A program made the translations under genes and the position numbers. 64,000 nt of DNA from an uncultured Oscillibacter sp. (GTDB taxonomy: Bacteria > Bacillota > Clostridia > Oscillospirales > Oscillospiraceae): contig CAJUQM010000003.1 in assembly GCA_910588005.1 (NCBI GenBank), forward strand, positions 1-64,000, in the 5' to 3' direction. Numbering within the stretch: the first letter of the stretch is position 1; each line of letters opens with the position of its first letter. The notes under the pieces were generated by a model. That model made no database searches. It was not told the origin of the DNA and was given only the letters and a program-made list of their open reading frames with translations. This document shows, one piece after another, positions 1 through 9,329 of this stretch.

Positions 1-783
1 GCCGTAATACTGGCAGACGGCGAAGGACACGCTCTCGGCCTCCACCTCCATGGTGCTTTTGTCCTTGGCCTTGGGTGGGTCCTTGTCTGTGTTCCCGGCA
101 GCGGCGGAGAGGCGGTTCTTCTCCCGGTCATGGAGGACCGCGTGGCCGATCTCATGGACAGTGGCGCACACCGTCTGTACCTGGCTCATGCCCTCCCGGA
201 TGGAGATGGTCTGCTTGGTGAAGCTGCACACACCGTCCGTATTGGGTTCCAGCGGAGCAAAGGAGATGGGCATGGGGGACGTGCGCCGCAGGGCCTCCAT
301 GAACGCCTCATACTGCTGCACATCGCCGGTCAGGCCGGTGGCGAGGCTGGGGAGCGGCTTGCCCTCCGTCTGGTCGGCGGTAAAGACCTTCACCGGCTTG
401 AACAGGGGGATTTCCACGGTTTTTTCATCTATGATGATGTTGCCGTCCCGGTCCAGCACCGGGGCCTTGGTGTCCGGGTCCAGCCGCATCTCCTCGATCT
501 TCTTTTTCAGAGGCGTGGGGGCGATGATGGTCAGGCCCTTCTCGCCCTTTTTCACATGCCGCCCGAACTGCTTCCACTTGTTGAAGCCAGCGGCGGGCAT
601 GGAGGCGTGGGGCCGCTGCATGTGAATCAGGATGGTGTTATTGACGGAATAGCTGTGGAACCGGGACATGGTGCGGAGGTAGTCAAAATACCGCTCACTC
701 TGGAACAGGTCCTGGATATTCTGTTCAATGCTTGAAACAATTTCCTTGACCCGTTCCCGGTTGCTGGGCTTCTGGTCTGCCAC
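1..783 (-). CDS. ArdC/LtrC-like zinc metalloprotein, partial
   Basis: This is the N-terminal 261 codons of a protein running off the left edge. It starts at GTG 783 behind AAAGGAG. The first half resembles the ArdC N-terminal ssDNA-binding domain (SERYFDYLRTMSRFHSYSVN, then GFNKWKQFGRHVKKGEKG). A zincin motif HEIGHA lies near residue 210, with a downstream EAESVSFAVCQYYG that can give the third ligand. ArdC-like proteins protect incoming ssDNA or act as antirestriction factors during conjugation. In Tn1549-like elements the gene sits downstream of topoisomerase III as here. The C-terminal domains are not visible. Confidence 0.75.
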   Translation of the reverse strand, partial: MADQKPSNRERVKEIVSSIEQNIQDLFQSERYFDYLRTMSRFHSYSVNNTILIHMQRPHASMPAAGFNKWKQFGRHVKKGEKGLTIIAPTPLKKKIEEMRLDPDTKAPVLDRDGNIIIDEKTVEIPLFKPVKVFTADQTEGKPLPSLATGLTGDVQQYEAFMEALRRTSPMPISFAPLEPNTDGVCSFTKQTISIREGMSQVQTVCATVHEIGHAVLHDREKNRLSAAAGNTDKDPPKAKDKSTMEVEAESVSFAVCQYYG

Positions 784-910
784 GGCAAAAAACTCCTTTC
801 AAAGTAATAATTCCGCAAATAGAACGCAATTTCAGCCCTCCAAGGGTAAAGTTAAGCCCCTGGCCGTTTTCCCGCTTTCAAGCCCTTGTGCCGCAAGGCT
901 TTCCAAGACT

Positions 911-1276
911 CTATTTACGGAAGTCCAGGGCCGCTTTCGCCTTGCGTTCCCGGTCCCTCCGGCGGCGCTCCCGAACGGCGCAGGCGGGGCAGTATTTGAC
1001 CGAATTGGACCGGGGAAAAATCTGTTTGCCGCAGATGCGGCAGTTTTTGGCGGACCGCTTCTGCATGACCTCCGCACACAGCTCCCGGTCAGCGGGGAGT
1101 ACGGCGGCGCGGAAGTATTTGCAGATCAGCGTGGGGGAAATGAGCTGGGGACAGGGGCAGAAGTCGCCGCCGTCCAGCGGCAGGCAGTTTCCCCCGTCAT
1201 AATTGGCGCACAGGCGGCGGATGATCTTTCTGGCCCGCCGGAATTGGCTGTCGTTCATACGGTGCAGCTCACTCAT
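911..1276 (-). CDS. Cysteine-rich VLP-domain ICE protein
   Basis: A 121-residue protein starting MSELHRMNDSQFRRARKI. The chosen ATG at 1276 follows CTGGAG and overlaps the topoisomerase III stop by 8 nt, so the two are translationally coupled. It carries many cysteines: CANYDGGNC, CPCPQ, then a zinc-finger-like CRICGKQIF...CPAC. A basic C-terminus follows (RERRRRDRERKAKAA). It matches the small Cys-rich 'VLP domain' proteins of Clostridiales conjugative elements. The function is unknown; metal binding and nucleic-acid contact are inferred from the Cys pairs and basic tail. Confidence 0.7.
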   Translation of the reverse strand: MSELHRMNDSQFRRARKIIRRLCANYDGGNCLPLDGGDFCPCPQLISPTLICKYFRAAVLPADRELCAEVMQKRSAKNCRICGKQIFPRSNSVKYCPACAVRERRRRDRERKAKAALDFRK

Positions 1277-3314
1277 GGCTGAACTCCAGTTTATAGTTCG
1301 TCCGCGCCCCATCGTCCTCCAGAATGACCGTGGCATCATAGGTCTTGCCGGTTTTCTCGGACCAGCAGCCGGTGAGCTTCACCCGGCCCTCCTTCAGCAG
1401 CGAGGCGGCGGCGGATTTTGTCAGCTGCTTCTTTTTGGCGGAGAAGAACTTGCTGTCTTTCCAGAGGACGAAGCGGCAGTCCCGATTCTCGCAGAAAAAG
1501 CCCTTCTTGCTCTCGGTGACAGCGCCGCCGCACCGGGGGCAGGGGCCGATGGTCTCCCGGTCCGAGGGGAACAGGACCTTCCAGCCGGAGACCGGCTGAT
1601 AGTCCCGGACCAGATCGCGGACCAGGGCGGCGATGCCGTCCATGAAGTCCTCCGGGGCCAGCGTCCCCCGTTCTACCTCTCCCAGCCGCTGCTCCCATTC
1701 GGCGGTCAGCAGGGGGGATTGCAGGGCCTCCGGCAGAACGGTGACGAGGGAACTGCCCGCCTGGGTGGGCAGAAGGCTTGTGATTTTCTTTGCCTTTTTC
1801 CGTTCTACCAGCCCGGAGGCTACCAGCTTTTCCAGAATGGCGGCGCGGGTAGCAGGGGTTCCGATGCCCTTCCGCTCCGCATCCTCCGGCATATCCCCGG
1901 CCCCGGCGGTCTCCATGCTGGCAAGGATGGAATCCTCTGTGAAGTGCTTGGGCGGGGCCGTTTTGCCGGTCTTGACCCGGACCGCCTCCACTGGCAGCTG
2001 CATCCCCTCTGTCAGACCGCCCGGGAGGGCCGCATCCTGGGGCAGCTCGGCATAGGCCCGCCAGCCCGCGTCCAGCAGGACCTTCCCCTTGGCGGAGAAG
2101 CTGTGACCGGCGCACTCCACCACCACGGCGGTCTCCGCATACCGATAGGGCGGGCAGACCGCCCAGAGCAGGGCCAGGGACACCAGCCGCAGGACCTCCC
2201 GCTCTCCCAGGGGCAGGGCGGAGAGGTCGGCGGCAGCGGCGCTTCTGGTAGGAACAACGGCGTGGTGGTCCGTGACTTTCCCGCTGTTGCAGACCTGGGA
2301 GGCCAGCACCTCCCCCGGCGCGTCCAGACCGCAGACAACAGCGGCGGCGGAGACCAGAGCGGGGACGGTGTTCTCCATATCGTCCGTCAGATACCGGCTG
2401 TCCGTCCGGGGATAAGTACACAGCTTCTTCTCATAGAGGGCCTGGAGGTAGTCCAGGGTCTGCTGGGCGGTGTAGCCCAGGGCGCGGTTGGCCTCCCGCT
2501 GGAGGGTGGTCAGGTCGTAGAGTGCCGGGGGCTTCTCGGACTTCTCCCGGCGTTCCGCCGTCTGAATAGTGGCAGCGTGGCCTTCACAAGCAGCGGCGAG
2601 GGCGGAAGCGTCCTTCTTGACGCTGATCCGCTCCCCCGTGACGGTCATGCCGCCGCAGTCCAGCTCCACCGTGTAGAACGGTTCCGGGGCAAAGGCGGCG
2701 ATCTCCGCCTCCCGCTGGACAATGAGCGCCAGCGTGGGGGACATCACCCGCCCGATGTTCAGCGTCCGGTTATACAGCACCGAAAACAGGCGGGTGGCGT
2801 TGATGCCCACCAGCCAATCGGCCTTCTGGCGGCACAGGGCCGCTTGGTGGAGGCCGTCATAGTCCCTGCCGGGGCGGAGGCTGGCAAAGCCCTCCCGGAT
2901 GGCCCCGTCCTCCATGCTGGAGATCCACAGCCGCTTCATAGGCTTGGCGCATCCGGCCAGATGGTAGGCGGTGCGGAAAATCAGCTCTCCCTCCCGGCCA
3001 GCGTCGCAGGCGTTCACCACCTCGGACACGTCCTCCCGGCGCAGCAGGGTCCGCAGGGTGTCGAACTGGCTCCGTTTCTCCTGCCCGACAGTAAAGCGCC
3101 AGCTTTCCGGCAGGATGGGCAAATCCTCCCGCCGCCACTTGCCGTACCGGGGGTCATAGGCCGCAGGCTCGGCCAGCTCCGCCAGATGCCCCACGCACCA
3201 GCTCACCAGCCAGCCCCCGCCCTCCATGTGGCCCTCCTTCCGGGCCGTGGCCCCCAGCACCTTGGCGATGCTCATGGCAACCGACGGCTTTTCCGCAATC
3301 ACCAGCTGATACAT
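1269..3314 (-). CDS. topB: DNA topoisomerase III (ICE-encoded)
   Basis: A type IA topoisomerase of 681 residues that relaxes and decatenates DNA through a 5'-phosphotyrosine. Residues 1-140 form the Toprim domain (EKPSVAMSIAKVLG, then NACDAGREGE at 101-110 with the acidic metal ligands). The active-site tyrosine is Y301 in CTYPRTDSRYLT. The C-terminus has a zinc ribbon (CPRCGG...CENRDCRF). ATG 3314 follows GGGAG; the longer open frame upstream has no such site. It lies in the transfer operon, where topoisomerase III is thought to assist processing of the transferred strand. Confidence 0.93.
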   Translation of the reverse strand: MYQLVIAEKPSVAMSIAKVLGATARKEGHMEGGGWLVSWCVGHLAELAEPAAYDPRYGKWRREDLPILPESWRFTVGQEKRSQFDTLRTLLRREDVSEVVNACDAGREGELIFRTAYHLAGCAKPMKRLWISSMEDGAIREGFASLRPGRDYDGLHQAALCRQKADWLVGINATRLFSVLYNRTLNIGRVMSPTLALIVQREAEIAAFAPEPFYTVELDCGGMTVTGERISVKKDASALAAACEGHAATIQTAERREKSEKPPALYDLTTLQREANRALGYTAQQTLDYLQALYEKKLCTYPRTDSRYLTDDMENTVPALVSAAAVVCGLDAPGEVLASQVCNSGKVTDHHAVVPTRSAAAADLSALPLGEREVLRLVSLALLWAVCPPYRYAETAVVVECAGHSFSAKGKVLLDAGWRAYAELPQDAALPGGLTEGMQLPVEAVRVKTGKTAPPKHFTEDSILASMETAGAGDMPEDAERKGIGTPATRAAILEKLVASGLVERKKAKKITSLLPTQAGSSLVTVLPEALQSPLLTAEWEQRLGEVERGTLAPEDFMDGIAALVRDLVRDYQPVSGWKVLFPSDRETIGPCPRCGGAVTESKKGFFCENRDCRFVLWKDSKFFSAKKKQLTKSAAASLLKEGRVKLTGCWSEKTGKTYDATVILEDDGARTNYKLEFSHE

Positions 3315-3380
3315 AAGAATCACTCCCTTCAAAACAGGGAGCGGCCCCGATTCCTGTCGAAGCCGCTCGAAAATTATGGA

Positions 3381-3409
3381 TTGTTTTGGATAAAAGGATG
3401 GAGTACAAT
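3381..3409 (+). promoter_or_regulatory. Sigma-A promoter for the lone rightward gene
   Basis: The -35 is TTGTTT (3381-3386), the spacer is 17 nt and the -10 is TACAAT (3404-3409). It reads away from the leftward transfer operon into the gene at 3439. Confidence 0.65.
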
Positions 3410-3438
3410 AGAAGGACAAACATATTGCGAGGTGTCTT

Positions 3439-3759
3439 ATGAAAAAATTTGTGCTGTACCGCTCGTTAAAGGGCGGAAAAATTGACCGGGATTTAGGTAA
3501 GCATGAGCTGGTCGGCGTTGAGTACGGCGAGGACATCGACGCTGTGACCGATACATTGATCGACGTGGTATGCGATGACCTCGCCGGACTTCCAGAGTAT
3601 GAGCATTGCGAAACCTGGGCCTATGCCCCGGAAGAAATGGAAGATTTTCGCCGCACAAAGCGGTATCAATACTATATGGGCGGCGTTGTGTCCCCTCCCA
3701 ACGCAAAGGAAAATATCCTCTATGAGTACGGCATCATTGAGACGGAGAGCGGCAGATAA
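3439..3759 (+). CDS. Unknown acidic protein, counter-oriented ICE gene
   Basis: A 106-residue protein that I do not recognise. It begins MKKFVLYRSLKGGKIDRDLG, is acidic overall, and has no signal peptide or membrane segment. The ATG follows a GAGGTG site and a good promoter ends 30 nt upstream. It is the only rightward gene in the transfer region, between topB and the DUF4366 operon, which suggests a late-acquired or independently expressed cargo gene. Its base composition near the start is more AT-rich than its neighbours. A regulatory or anti-defence role is possible but nothing in the sequence shows it. Confidence 0.6.
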   Translation: MKKFVLYRSLKGGKIDRDLGKHELVGVEYGEDIDAVTDTLIDVVCDDLAGLPEYEHCETWAYAPEEMEDFRRTKRYQYYMGGVVSPPNAKENILYEYGIIETESGR

Positions 3760-3762
3760 CCG

Positions 3763-3936
3763 TCATACCGGCTGATCTCTTACACCCCGGTAGCAGGGCA
3801 GGACGCAGCCCTCGCCGTACCGCCTACACCCGTGGCAGGGGTGGCCCTCCGGGGGCTGGGGCGGGGGCCGGTCCCGCTGGGTGTGGGGAAGCTGCATCAT
3901 CACCCGCTCCATGGGGCGGTCCGTGAAGTATTTCAT
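3763..3936 (-). CDS. Small Cys-containing ICE protein (57 aa)
   Basis: A short gene starting at ATG 3936, overlapping the DUF4366 stop codon in an ATGA arrangement, which strongly suggests coupling. The product begins MKYFTDRPMERVMMQLPHTQ, is proline-rich in the middle, and has a four-Cys cluster (HPCHGCRRYGEGCVLPC) that could bind zinc. The function is unknown. It is too short for most gene callers but the coupling and Cys pattern support it. Confidence 0.6.
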   Translation of the reverse strand: MKYFTDRPMERVMMQLPHTQRDRPPPQPPEGHPCHGCRRYGEGCVLPCYRGVRDQPV

Positions 3937-5003
3937 ACGTCCTCCTCCGCATCCGGGTCAGTGTCCTCCTCTAGCTCGTCCTCATCGTCTCCGTAGTCGT
4001 AATCATCCAGGTCGGTGCTGCCCTTGGCCTCCGGCTTCTTCTTCATGAATTTCAGATAATACACCGCGCCGCCGCCCGCCAGGGCCAGCACCAGGACAAT
4101 CACCAGCAGGCCGGTATTGCCGCTCTTTTTCTTCGTCTCCGGCTTCTCTGTCTCCGGGTCGGGTTCCGGCTCCGGCGCTTTCCCGGCGCACTCGGACATA
4201 TTGACGGAACAGGCCGCACAGGAGGTATTCACCGCCCCCGCCGCGCACTTGGACGAACAGGAGCAGACCGCCGGGGCCTGTTCCCCGTCCTCCATCAGCG
4301 AGAGAAGGTCGGCCTCGTCCACCTGGTTCAGAAAGTGGACGGTATCCTCTCCATCCTCCGCCCGGTCAATGATGATATAAAAATAATTGCCGCTTTTGGT
4401 GACGACGGTGATAAATTGCTTATCCTCCGGCGCGTTCCCGGTCAGGTCGTCCACCAGCGTCAGGTTGCCCTCCGGGGTGAGTGCGCCGGTGTTTCCCTCT
4501 GCGCCGGTCATGCCCTGCATCATCAGAGACAGTAATAGCATCAGGGACTGTTCATCCAGCAGGCCAGGGTCCCCCTCTGCCGCCGCAGGGGGTTCCGCTT
4601 CCTCCACCCGCAGATACTTGCCGCAGACGTAGCCTCTTTTTTCCGTGATAAGGACTTCGTACCAGCCGTTTTCCTCGCCCAGCACCCGGACCTGATCGCC
4701 GGGGGCCAGCTGCCCAATCACGGCATAGTCCGTACTGCCGCCAGAGCGGAGATTCAGCCGGGAACCGCCCGTGACCACTGTGCCGGTTGTTTCCGGTTCG
4801 GCGGTTTCGGCGGCGCTGTCCGCCTCCAGACTGGCAAAGGCTTTCTCCAGCTCGTCCAGCGTCCACTCCATGCCCCCCGCCGGGGCCTGCCCGGATTCCT
4901 GGCCGGTCTCCCCGCTGGCGGCAAAGGCCGGGGCGGGAAGGACGGCGCAGCACAGTGCCGCGCAGAGCAGGATGGACAGGATGTGTTTTGTAAATTTACT
5001 CAT
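3933..5003 (-). CDS. DUF4366 (CD1107-family) surface protein of the transfer apparatus
   Basis: A 356-residue exported, membrane-anchored protein. Residues 1-29 are a signal peptide ending in PAFA. A bacterial SH3 domain spans about 75-135 (GSRLNLRSGGSTDYAVIG...YVCGKYLRV). The DUF4366 region follows (FITVVTKSGNYFYIIIDRA) with a Cys-rich stretch, then a transmembrane helix near 300-320 and a very acidic cytoplasmic tail (DDYDYGDDEDELEED). It overlaps the DUF4315 gene by 8 nt. Such proteins are a constant part of Clostridiales conjugation operons; a role in cell-wall contact is inferred from the SH3 domain. Confidence 0.85.
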   Translation of the reverse strand: MSKFTKHILSILLCAALCCAVLPAPAFAASGETGQESGQAPAGGMEWTLDELEKAFASLEADSAAETAEPETTGTVVTGGSRLNLRSGGSTDYAVIGQLAPGDQVRVLGEENGWYEVLITEKRGYVCGKYLRVEEAEPPAAAEGDPGLLDEQSLMLLLSLMMQGMTGAEGNTGALTPEGNLTLVDDLTGNAPEDKQFITVVTKSGNYFYIIIDRAEDGEDTVHFLNQVDEADLLSLMEDGEQAPAVCSCSSKCAAGAVNTSCAACSVNMSECAGKAPEPEPDPETEKPETKKKSGNTGLLVIVLVLALAGGGAVYYLKFMKKKPEAKGSTDLDDYDYGDDEDELEEDTDPDAEEDV

Positions 5004-5220
5004 AGTCGGTCGCCTCCTTCGTCTCGGTGGGCCTCGCGCCCTGGATGAGCGCGGCCAGCTGGTCAGGGGTCAGGCCCATGTTCCGCACCATGCCGATGAT
5101 GTCCAGATTCTCCAGCTCCAGGCGCTGCTTCTCCAGCTCCCGCTGGCGGGCTTGCAGTTCGGTGATTTTGGCCGCGTTTTTCTCGTATTCCGTGTCGATC
5201 TTCTTGATTTTCGGATTCAT
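4996..5220 (-). CDS. DUF4315 family coiled-coil protein
   Basis: A 74-residue, highly charged protein. Residues 8-40 form a coiled coil (EYEKNAAKITELQARQRELE), followed by a short helical end (IIGMVRNMGLTPDQLAALIQ). It matches the DUF4315 proteins always found between the NlpC/P60 and DUF4366 genes of these elements. ATG 5220 follows GAGAGGAG. No activity is known; an accessory or chaperone-like role in the secretion complex is only inferred from position. Confidence 0.8.
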   Translation of the reverse strand: MNPKIKKIDTEYEKNAAKITELQARQRELEKQRLELENLDIIGMVRNMGLTPDQLAALIQGARPTETKEATDYE

Positions 5221-5235
5221 ATTGTATCGCTCCTC

Positions 5236-6951
5236 TCAGGGCAGCCGCCCGTAGCAATAGAAATGATTTTGCCAATAACTGCTGTTCAGATTGGCGTAAG
5301 AGATGGGATTTCCACAGTGAATCATCATGTTATTGCCCACATAAATCCCACAGTGCGTAGGCGCGTTGGGGTCCGGGGCGTCGTAAGTGTTGATGAAGAA
5401 CACCAGATCGCCGGGGCGGGCGTTGGCGGGTGAGACCGGAGTGCAGAGGTTGCACAGGGCCTTGGCCCCCAGCCGTCCCACGTCCCAGCCGCTGTGATTG
5501 ATGACCCACGACACAAAGCCGGAGCAGTCAAAGGACGTGGCCGGGGAGCTGCCGCCCCAAACGTAGGGATAGCCGAGATATTTCTCCGCTTCGGCCAGCA
5601 TCGCGGCAAAGGTCTCGTCCTCCAATGCCTCCGGGGGTACGTCATAGTCCAGATAGTCCTCCCGCTGGGAGGCGTTGGGGTACTGGCTGGAGGGGAACAG
5701 GTCCGGCCGGTTGCCCAGGGTAGCCATGTAGGTGGCGTACATGCTGACCTGATCCTCTCCCATGATGTAGACCGGCAAATGGGACAGGTCGAAATTCTCC
5801 AGGGTCACGTTGCAGATGTAATAATTGTAGGGGACTTCTACATCGTAGTCGTTGCCCTCGCTGTCCGTCCGGGTCTCCGTCCGGTAGCGCACCTCCACCA
5901 CCACTTCCTCGGTGAGAATGTACTGCTGGTCAAAGAGCATTTCCAGCGTCCCCTGCACCTCCGCCAGCGTCCACTCCCCCCGGTGGTAGGCGGTGAGGAT
6001 GGAGACCAGCACATAGGGGTCGTGGCTGATCTCGTCCAGGTCGAAGTTGTACTCGTCATAGCCGGGGTGCAGGCTGGCATAGTTGTCCAGCTCGTTCTGG
6101 AGCGCCGCCTCCATCCCGGCGTATGCGGCCTCGGCCCCCAGCATATCCTCGTCCCGGCAGGGGTAGGTGGAACCGCCCAGCGCGGACAGCCCGCCCTCCA
6201 GCAGAACGGAACAGGAGGCCATGCAGTTGAGCAGCAGGCTGACGCAGGCCAGAAGGCCGAGGATGATGCCGATGCCCTTCTTGTGCCGAATGATGAAATT
6301 GGCGGTGTCTTTGGACTTCTCCGCCGCCTTTTTCGCGGCCCTGGCGGTGTTCTCCATGGTGGCGGCGGCGGTCTGGCCGGACTTCACCGAGGCGGCGTAC
6401 TGCTTTTGAATGGCCCGCTTCTGCTGCCAGCGGGAGAGGGGGTTGCTGGCAAGCTGGGGGTTGTCGTGGAGGTGCTTCTGATACAGCGCGTTCACGTTGG
6501 CCTTTTCCAGTTGCCGCTCCGCCCTTGCCGCCTCCCGGTAGGGCCGCAGCTTTTGGGCGCGGTAGGAATAGGCCGCGAGGCGGACCCCGCCCTCCGCCGC
6601 CTCCTCCAGCCGGTGGGCGCTCTCCAGGCCCGTGTTGTCCTGTTCCGCCTCCCGGATTTTCCGGTGGGCCTGGGCAGAGGCGGCGTTGAGGGGCGCGGAC
6701 TGGACGGCGTGGGACAGCTTGGAGGGGGGCTTGGGCCGGTCCACATCCTCGAAATAGAGGTGCTTTTTGCCCTTGCGGACCTTGGCGAACTGCTGTTCGA
6801 TCATCCGGCGTTTGAGCTTCTTCCGGTCCTTGGGAATCTTCTCCCGCGCCCGTTCTGCCTTGTCCGCCGCCCGCTCCGCCCGCCGGACGTGCCGTTTCAG
6901 CTTGGGGGACAGCTCTGCATCCGTGAACTGGAGGCGGGGCTGACGCTTCAT
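5236..6951 (-). CDS. CD1108-family NlpC/P60 cell-wall hydrolase of the conjugation machine
   Basis: A 571-residue membrane-anchored peptidoglycan hydrolase. The N-terminal 200 residues are basic and helical, a transmembrane segment lies near 225-250, and the C-terminus from about 455 is an NlpC/P60 domain. Its catalytic Cys is in FDCSGFVSW (near 475) and the His in THCGIYVGN (near 534). It probably opens the wall for the mating channel, the VirB1/Orf14 role. The ATG overlaps the VirB4 stop (ATGA). Confidence 0.88.
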   Translation of the reverse strand: MKRQPRLQFTDAELSPKLKRHVRRAERAADKAERAREKIPKDRKKLKRRMIEQQFAKVRKGKKHLYFEDVDRPKPPSKLSHAVQSAPLNAASAQAHRKIREAEQDNTGLESAHRLEEAAEGGVRLAAYSYRAQKLRPYREAARAERQLEKANVNALYQKHLHDNPQLASNPLSRWQQKRAIQKQYAASVKSGQTAAATMENTARAAKKAAEKSKDTANFIIRHKKGIGIILGLLACVSLLLNCMASCSVLLEGGLSALGGSTYPCRDEDMLGAEAAYAGMEAALQNELDNYASLHPGYDEYNFDLDEISHDPYVLVSILTAYHRGEWTLAEVQGTLEMLFDQQYILTEEVVVEVRYRTETRTDSEGNDYDVEVPYNYYICNVTLENFDLSHLPVYIMGEDQVSMYATYMATLGNRPDLFPSSQYPNASQREDYLDYDVPPEALEDETFAAMLAEAEKYLGYPYVWGGSSPATSFDCSGFVSWVINHSGWDVGRLGAKALCNLCTPVSPANARPGDLVFFINTYDAPDPNAPTHCGIYVGNNMMIHCGNPISYANLNSSYWQNHFYCYGRLP

Positions 6952-9329
6952 ACCGCGACCTCCTGGGGCTTGGTGGTGAGCAGCCGGTACAGCTCCGTGT
7001 CCTTGGGGAAACGGTCCACAAAGGGCAGAATCACGTTGCCATAGAACAGAAGCCCCTCGCCCTCGCCGGAGTGGGTGACGTAGGACAGCTGGTGGGGGGA
7101 GATGTTCAGCTGCTTGGCGAGAATCTGCCGGTCCCCGGCGGCTTGATTGAGCATGTAAATAAAATCGCTGTTCTCGAAAATGTTCTCAATCTCCCGCGAA
7201 GCCAGCAAATCCTTGATGTTCTGTGTGATGCCGGTGGGGATTCCGCCCCACTTTCTGAACCGCTTCCAGATTTCCACGCTCCAGGAGGCCAGCTCCCCCT
7301 TCAAGAGCAAATGGAACTCGTCTACGTAGTAGCGGGTGGTCTTGCCTGCCGCCCGGTTGACGGTGACGCGGTTCCACACCTGGTCCTGGATGACCAGCAT
7401 CCCCAGCTGTTTCAGCTGCTTGCCCAATTCCTTGATGTCGTAGCAGACAATGCGGTTGTCAATGTCCACATTGGTTCGGTGGTTGAACACGTTGAGGGAG
7501 CCGGTGACGTAGATTTCCAGCGCCGTGGCAATGAAGTGGGCCTCCTTTTCCTCCTGCTTCAGCAGAAGCTGGTACAGGTCCTCCAGAATGGGCATATTCT
7601 CCGGGCAGGGGTTCTCCAGGTACTGCCGGTAGACCAGCCGCACACAGCGGTCAATGACGGTTTTCTCTATGGGCTGGAGGCCGTCTTTGCTGCCCACCAC
7701 AATGTCGCAGAAGGACAGGAGGAAGTCCACTTTCAGAGAAAGCGGCGATTCATCGTCGGAGTAGTCCAGGTTGAGATCCATCGGGTTCACATACTGCCTG
7801 CTGGTGGGAGAGATTTTGATGACCTGACCGCCCAGCCGCTGGACCAGGGGATAATACTCCGCCTCCGGGTCTGCAATCAGGATGTCGTCGTTGGTGGCGA
7901 GGAACACGTTGGAGATTTCCCGCTTGGCGGAGAAGGATTTGCCGCTGCCGGGTGTGCCGAGAATCAGGCCATTGGGATTTTTAAGAGCCTTTCTGTCCAC
8001 CATGATGAGGTTATTGGAGAGAGCGTTCAGCCCGTAGTAAAGGGCCTCCTTCCCACTCTGGAAAAGCTCCTGAGTGGTGAAGGGCACAAAAATGGCGGTG
8101 CTTGAGGTTGTCAAGCTCCGCTGAATCTCAACCTGATTCACCCCCAGGGGCAAGGAGGACATCAGGCCCTCCTCCTGCTGGAAGTCCAGCCGGACCAGCT
8201 GGCAGTTGTGCTTCTGTGCGATGCTGGAAGCCTGGAACACGTTGTTGTCCAGCTGACGCTGGCTGTCCGCTGTGTTCACCACCAGGAAGGTGACGAGGAA
8301 CATCCGCTCATTCCGGCTCTGGAGGTCCTGCAAGAGCTTCTTGGCCTCGCTGCCGTAGGTGGCGAGGTCGGAGGGGATGATGTCCATGTCGTAGCCCGCG
8401 CGGACTGCCTTTTTCTGTTCCTCAATCTTGGCCCGGTCCAGGTCGGTGATCTTCCGCTTGACGGTCTTGATGGCGCTGACCTGATCCACGGACTGAATGT
8501 GCAGATTGACAATTTGGCTGCTCTCCATATCCAAAAAGTCCGCCAGCATCCGGTCGTTCAGCTCCGGGGCCATGATCTGGACAAAGGAGGCCGCGCCGAA
8601 CTTCTTTCCCATGCGGAACATGCGCCCGTTTCTGAACTCGAAGGAGCTGGGGGCGATGAAGTCCTTGGTGGACAGCCCGGAGGGGGCCAGCCAGTCCCAG
8701 GAAAAGCGGAAGGTCTCCTGACCGTCCATGTGGAAGATGGCGTGGAACAGGCGCAGACGCTCCGCGCCGCTCATGGGGGCGGCGGTAACGCCCAGCCGCT
8801 TGAAGTTGTTGAGGATGTCGGTCTCAATGCGCTCCAGCCGGGGCTTGGCGGTTCGGATGTTCTCCCCGTCGATGCCGAAGGTGAGATACTTGGTCTTGGC
8901 GAGGCCGTTGTTGCCCTTCGACAGCTGGTTTTGCAGCATATCCGAGTATTCCTGCCGCACATCGTCAAAGCCGTCCTTTTGCAAGGGAATGACGATATTC
9001 CGGGAAAAGCCGTCCTGGGAGGCGGACAGGTTCAGAAAGGACAGCTGGAAGCGGATGGAGCTGTCAAAGTAGTTGAGGAAGTCGGACCAGCCCTCGAAAA
9101 TGGCGGTCTTGTCCTCGTTCTGGCTTAATTGGTAGTTGATGTCCTGGAATTGAACGGTCTTGGTGTAGAACGTGTCGGTGACGCGGCAGATGCCGTCCGG
9201 GAACATCCGCTGATAGGGGATGCTGTCCTGGGCGGACAGCTCCTTTTTATCCGTCCCCTTCGCCTTGGCGATGGCGGCTTCGATCTGCTTTTTCTCCTCG
9301 CGGGTGAGCTTCCGCTTTCGGGTAGACAA
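6948..9329 (-). CDS. VirB4-like conjugation ATPase
   Basis: A 793-residue ATPase that powers the type IV secretion channel. Walker A is GLILGTPGSGKSFSAK near residue 460 and Walker B is YYVDEFHLLL near 668. The N-terminal half (DSIPYQRMFPDGICRVTDTF) is typical of Firmicutes VirB4/TrbE proteins. The start is TTG at 9329, behind GGGAGGTG; the gene begins inside the last 83 nt of the PrgI gene. It is full length. Confidence 0.93.
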   Translation of the reverse strand: MSTRKRKLTREEKKQIEAAIAKAKGTDKKELSAQDSIPYQRMFPDGICRVTDTFYTKTVQFQDINYQLSQNEDKTAIFEGWSDFLNYFDSSIRFQLSFLNLSASQDGFSRNIVIPLQKDGFDDVRQEYSDMLQNQLSKGNNGLAKTKYLTFGIDGENIRTAKPRLERIETDILNNFKRLGVTAAPMSGAERLRLFHAIFHMDGQETFRFSWDWLAPSGLSTKDFIAPSSFEFRNGRMFRMGKKFGAASFVQIMAPELNDRMLADFLDMESSQIVNLHIQSVDQVSAIKTVKRKITDLDRAKIEEQKKAVRAGYDMDIIPSDLATYGSEAKKLLQDLQSRNERMFLVTFLVVNTADSQRQLDNNVFQASSIAQKHNCQLVRLDFQQEEGLMSSLPLGVNQVEIQRSLTTSSTAIFVPFTTQELFQSGKEALYYGLNALSNNLIMVDRKALKNPNGLILGTPGSGKSFSAKREISNVFLATNDDILIADPEAEYYPLVQRLGGQVIKISPTSRQYVNPMDLNLDYSDDESPLSLKVDFLLSFCDIVVGSKDGLQPIEKTVIDRCVRLVYRQYLENPCPENMPILEDLYQLLLKQEEKEAHFIATALEIYVTGSLNVFNHRTNVDIDNRIVCYDIKELGKQLKQLGMLVIQDQVWNRVTVNRAAGKTTRYYVDEFHLLLKGELASWSVEIWKRFRKWGGIPTGITQNIKDLLASREIENIFENSDFIYMLNQAAGDRQILAKQLNISPHQLSYVTHSGEGEGLLFYGNVILPFVDRFPKDTELYRLLTTKPQEVAV

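Noticed and set aside
1203..3485. Very long plus-strand open frame opposite topoisomerase III
   Set aside because: It is a shadow of topB in the GC-rich antisense frame, with no family motif and no ribosome site.
5494..7044. 516-codon plus-strand frame opposite the NlpC/P60 gene
   Set aside because: Antisense shadow; the opposite strand has clear catalytic motifs.
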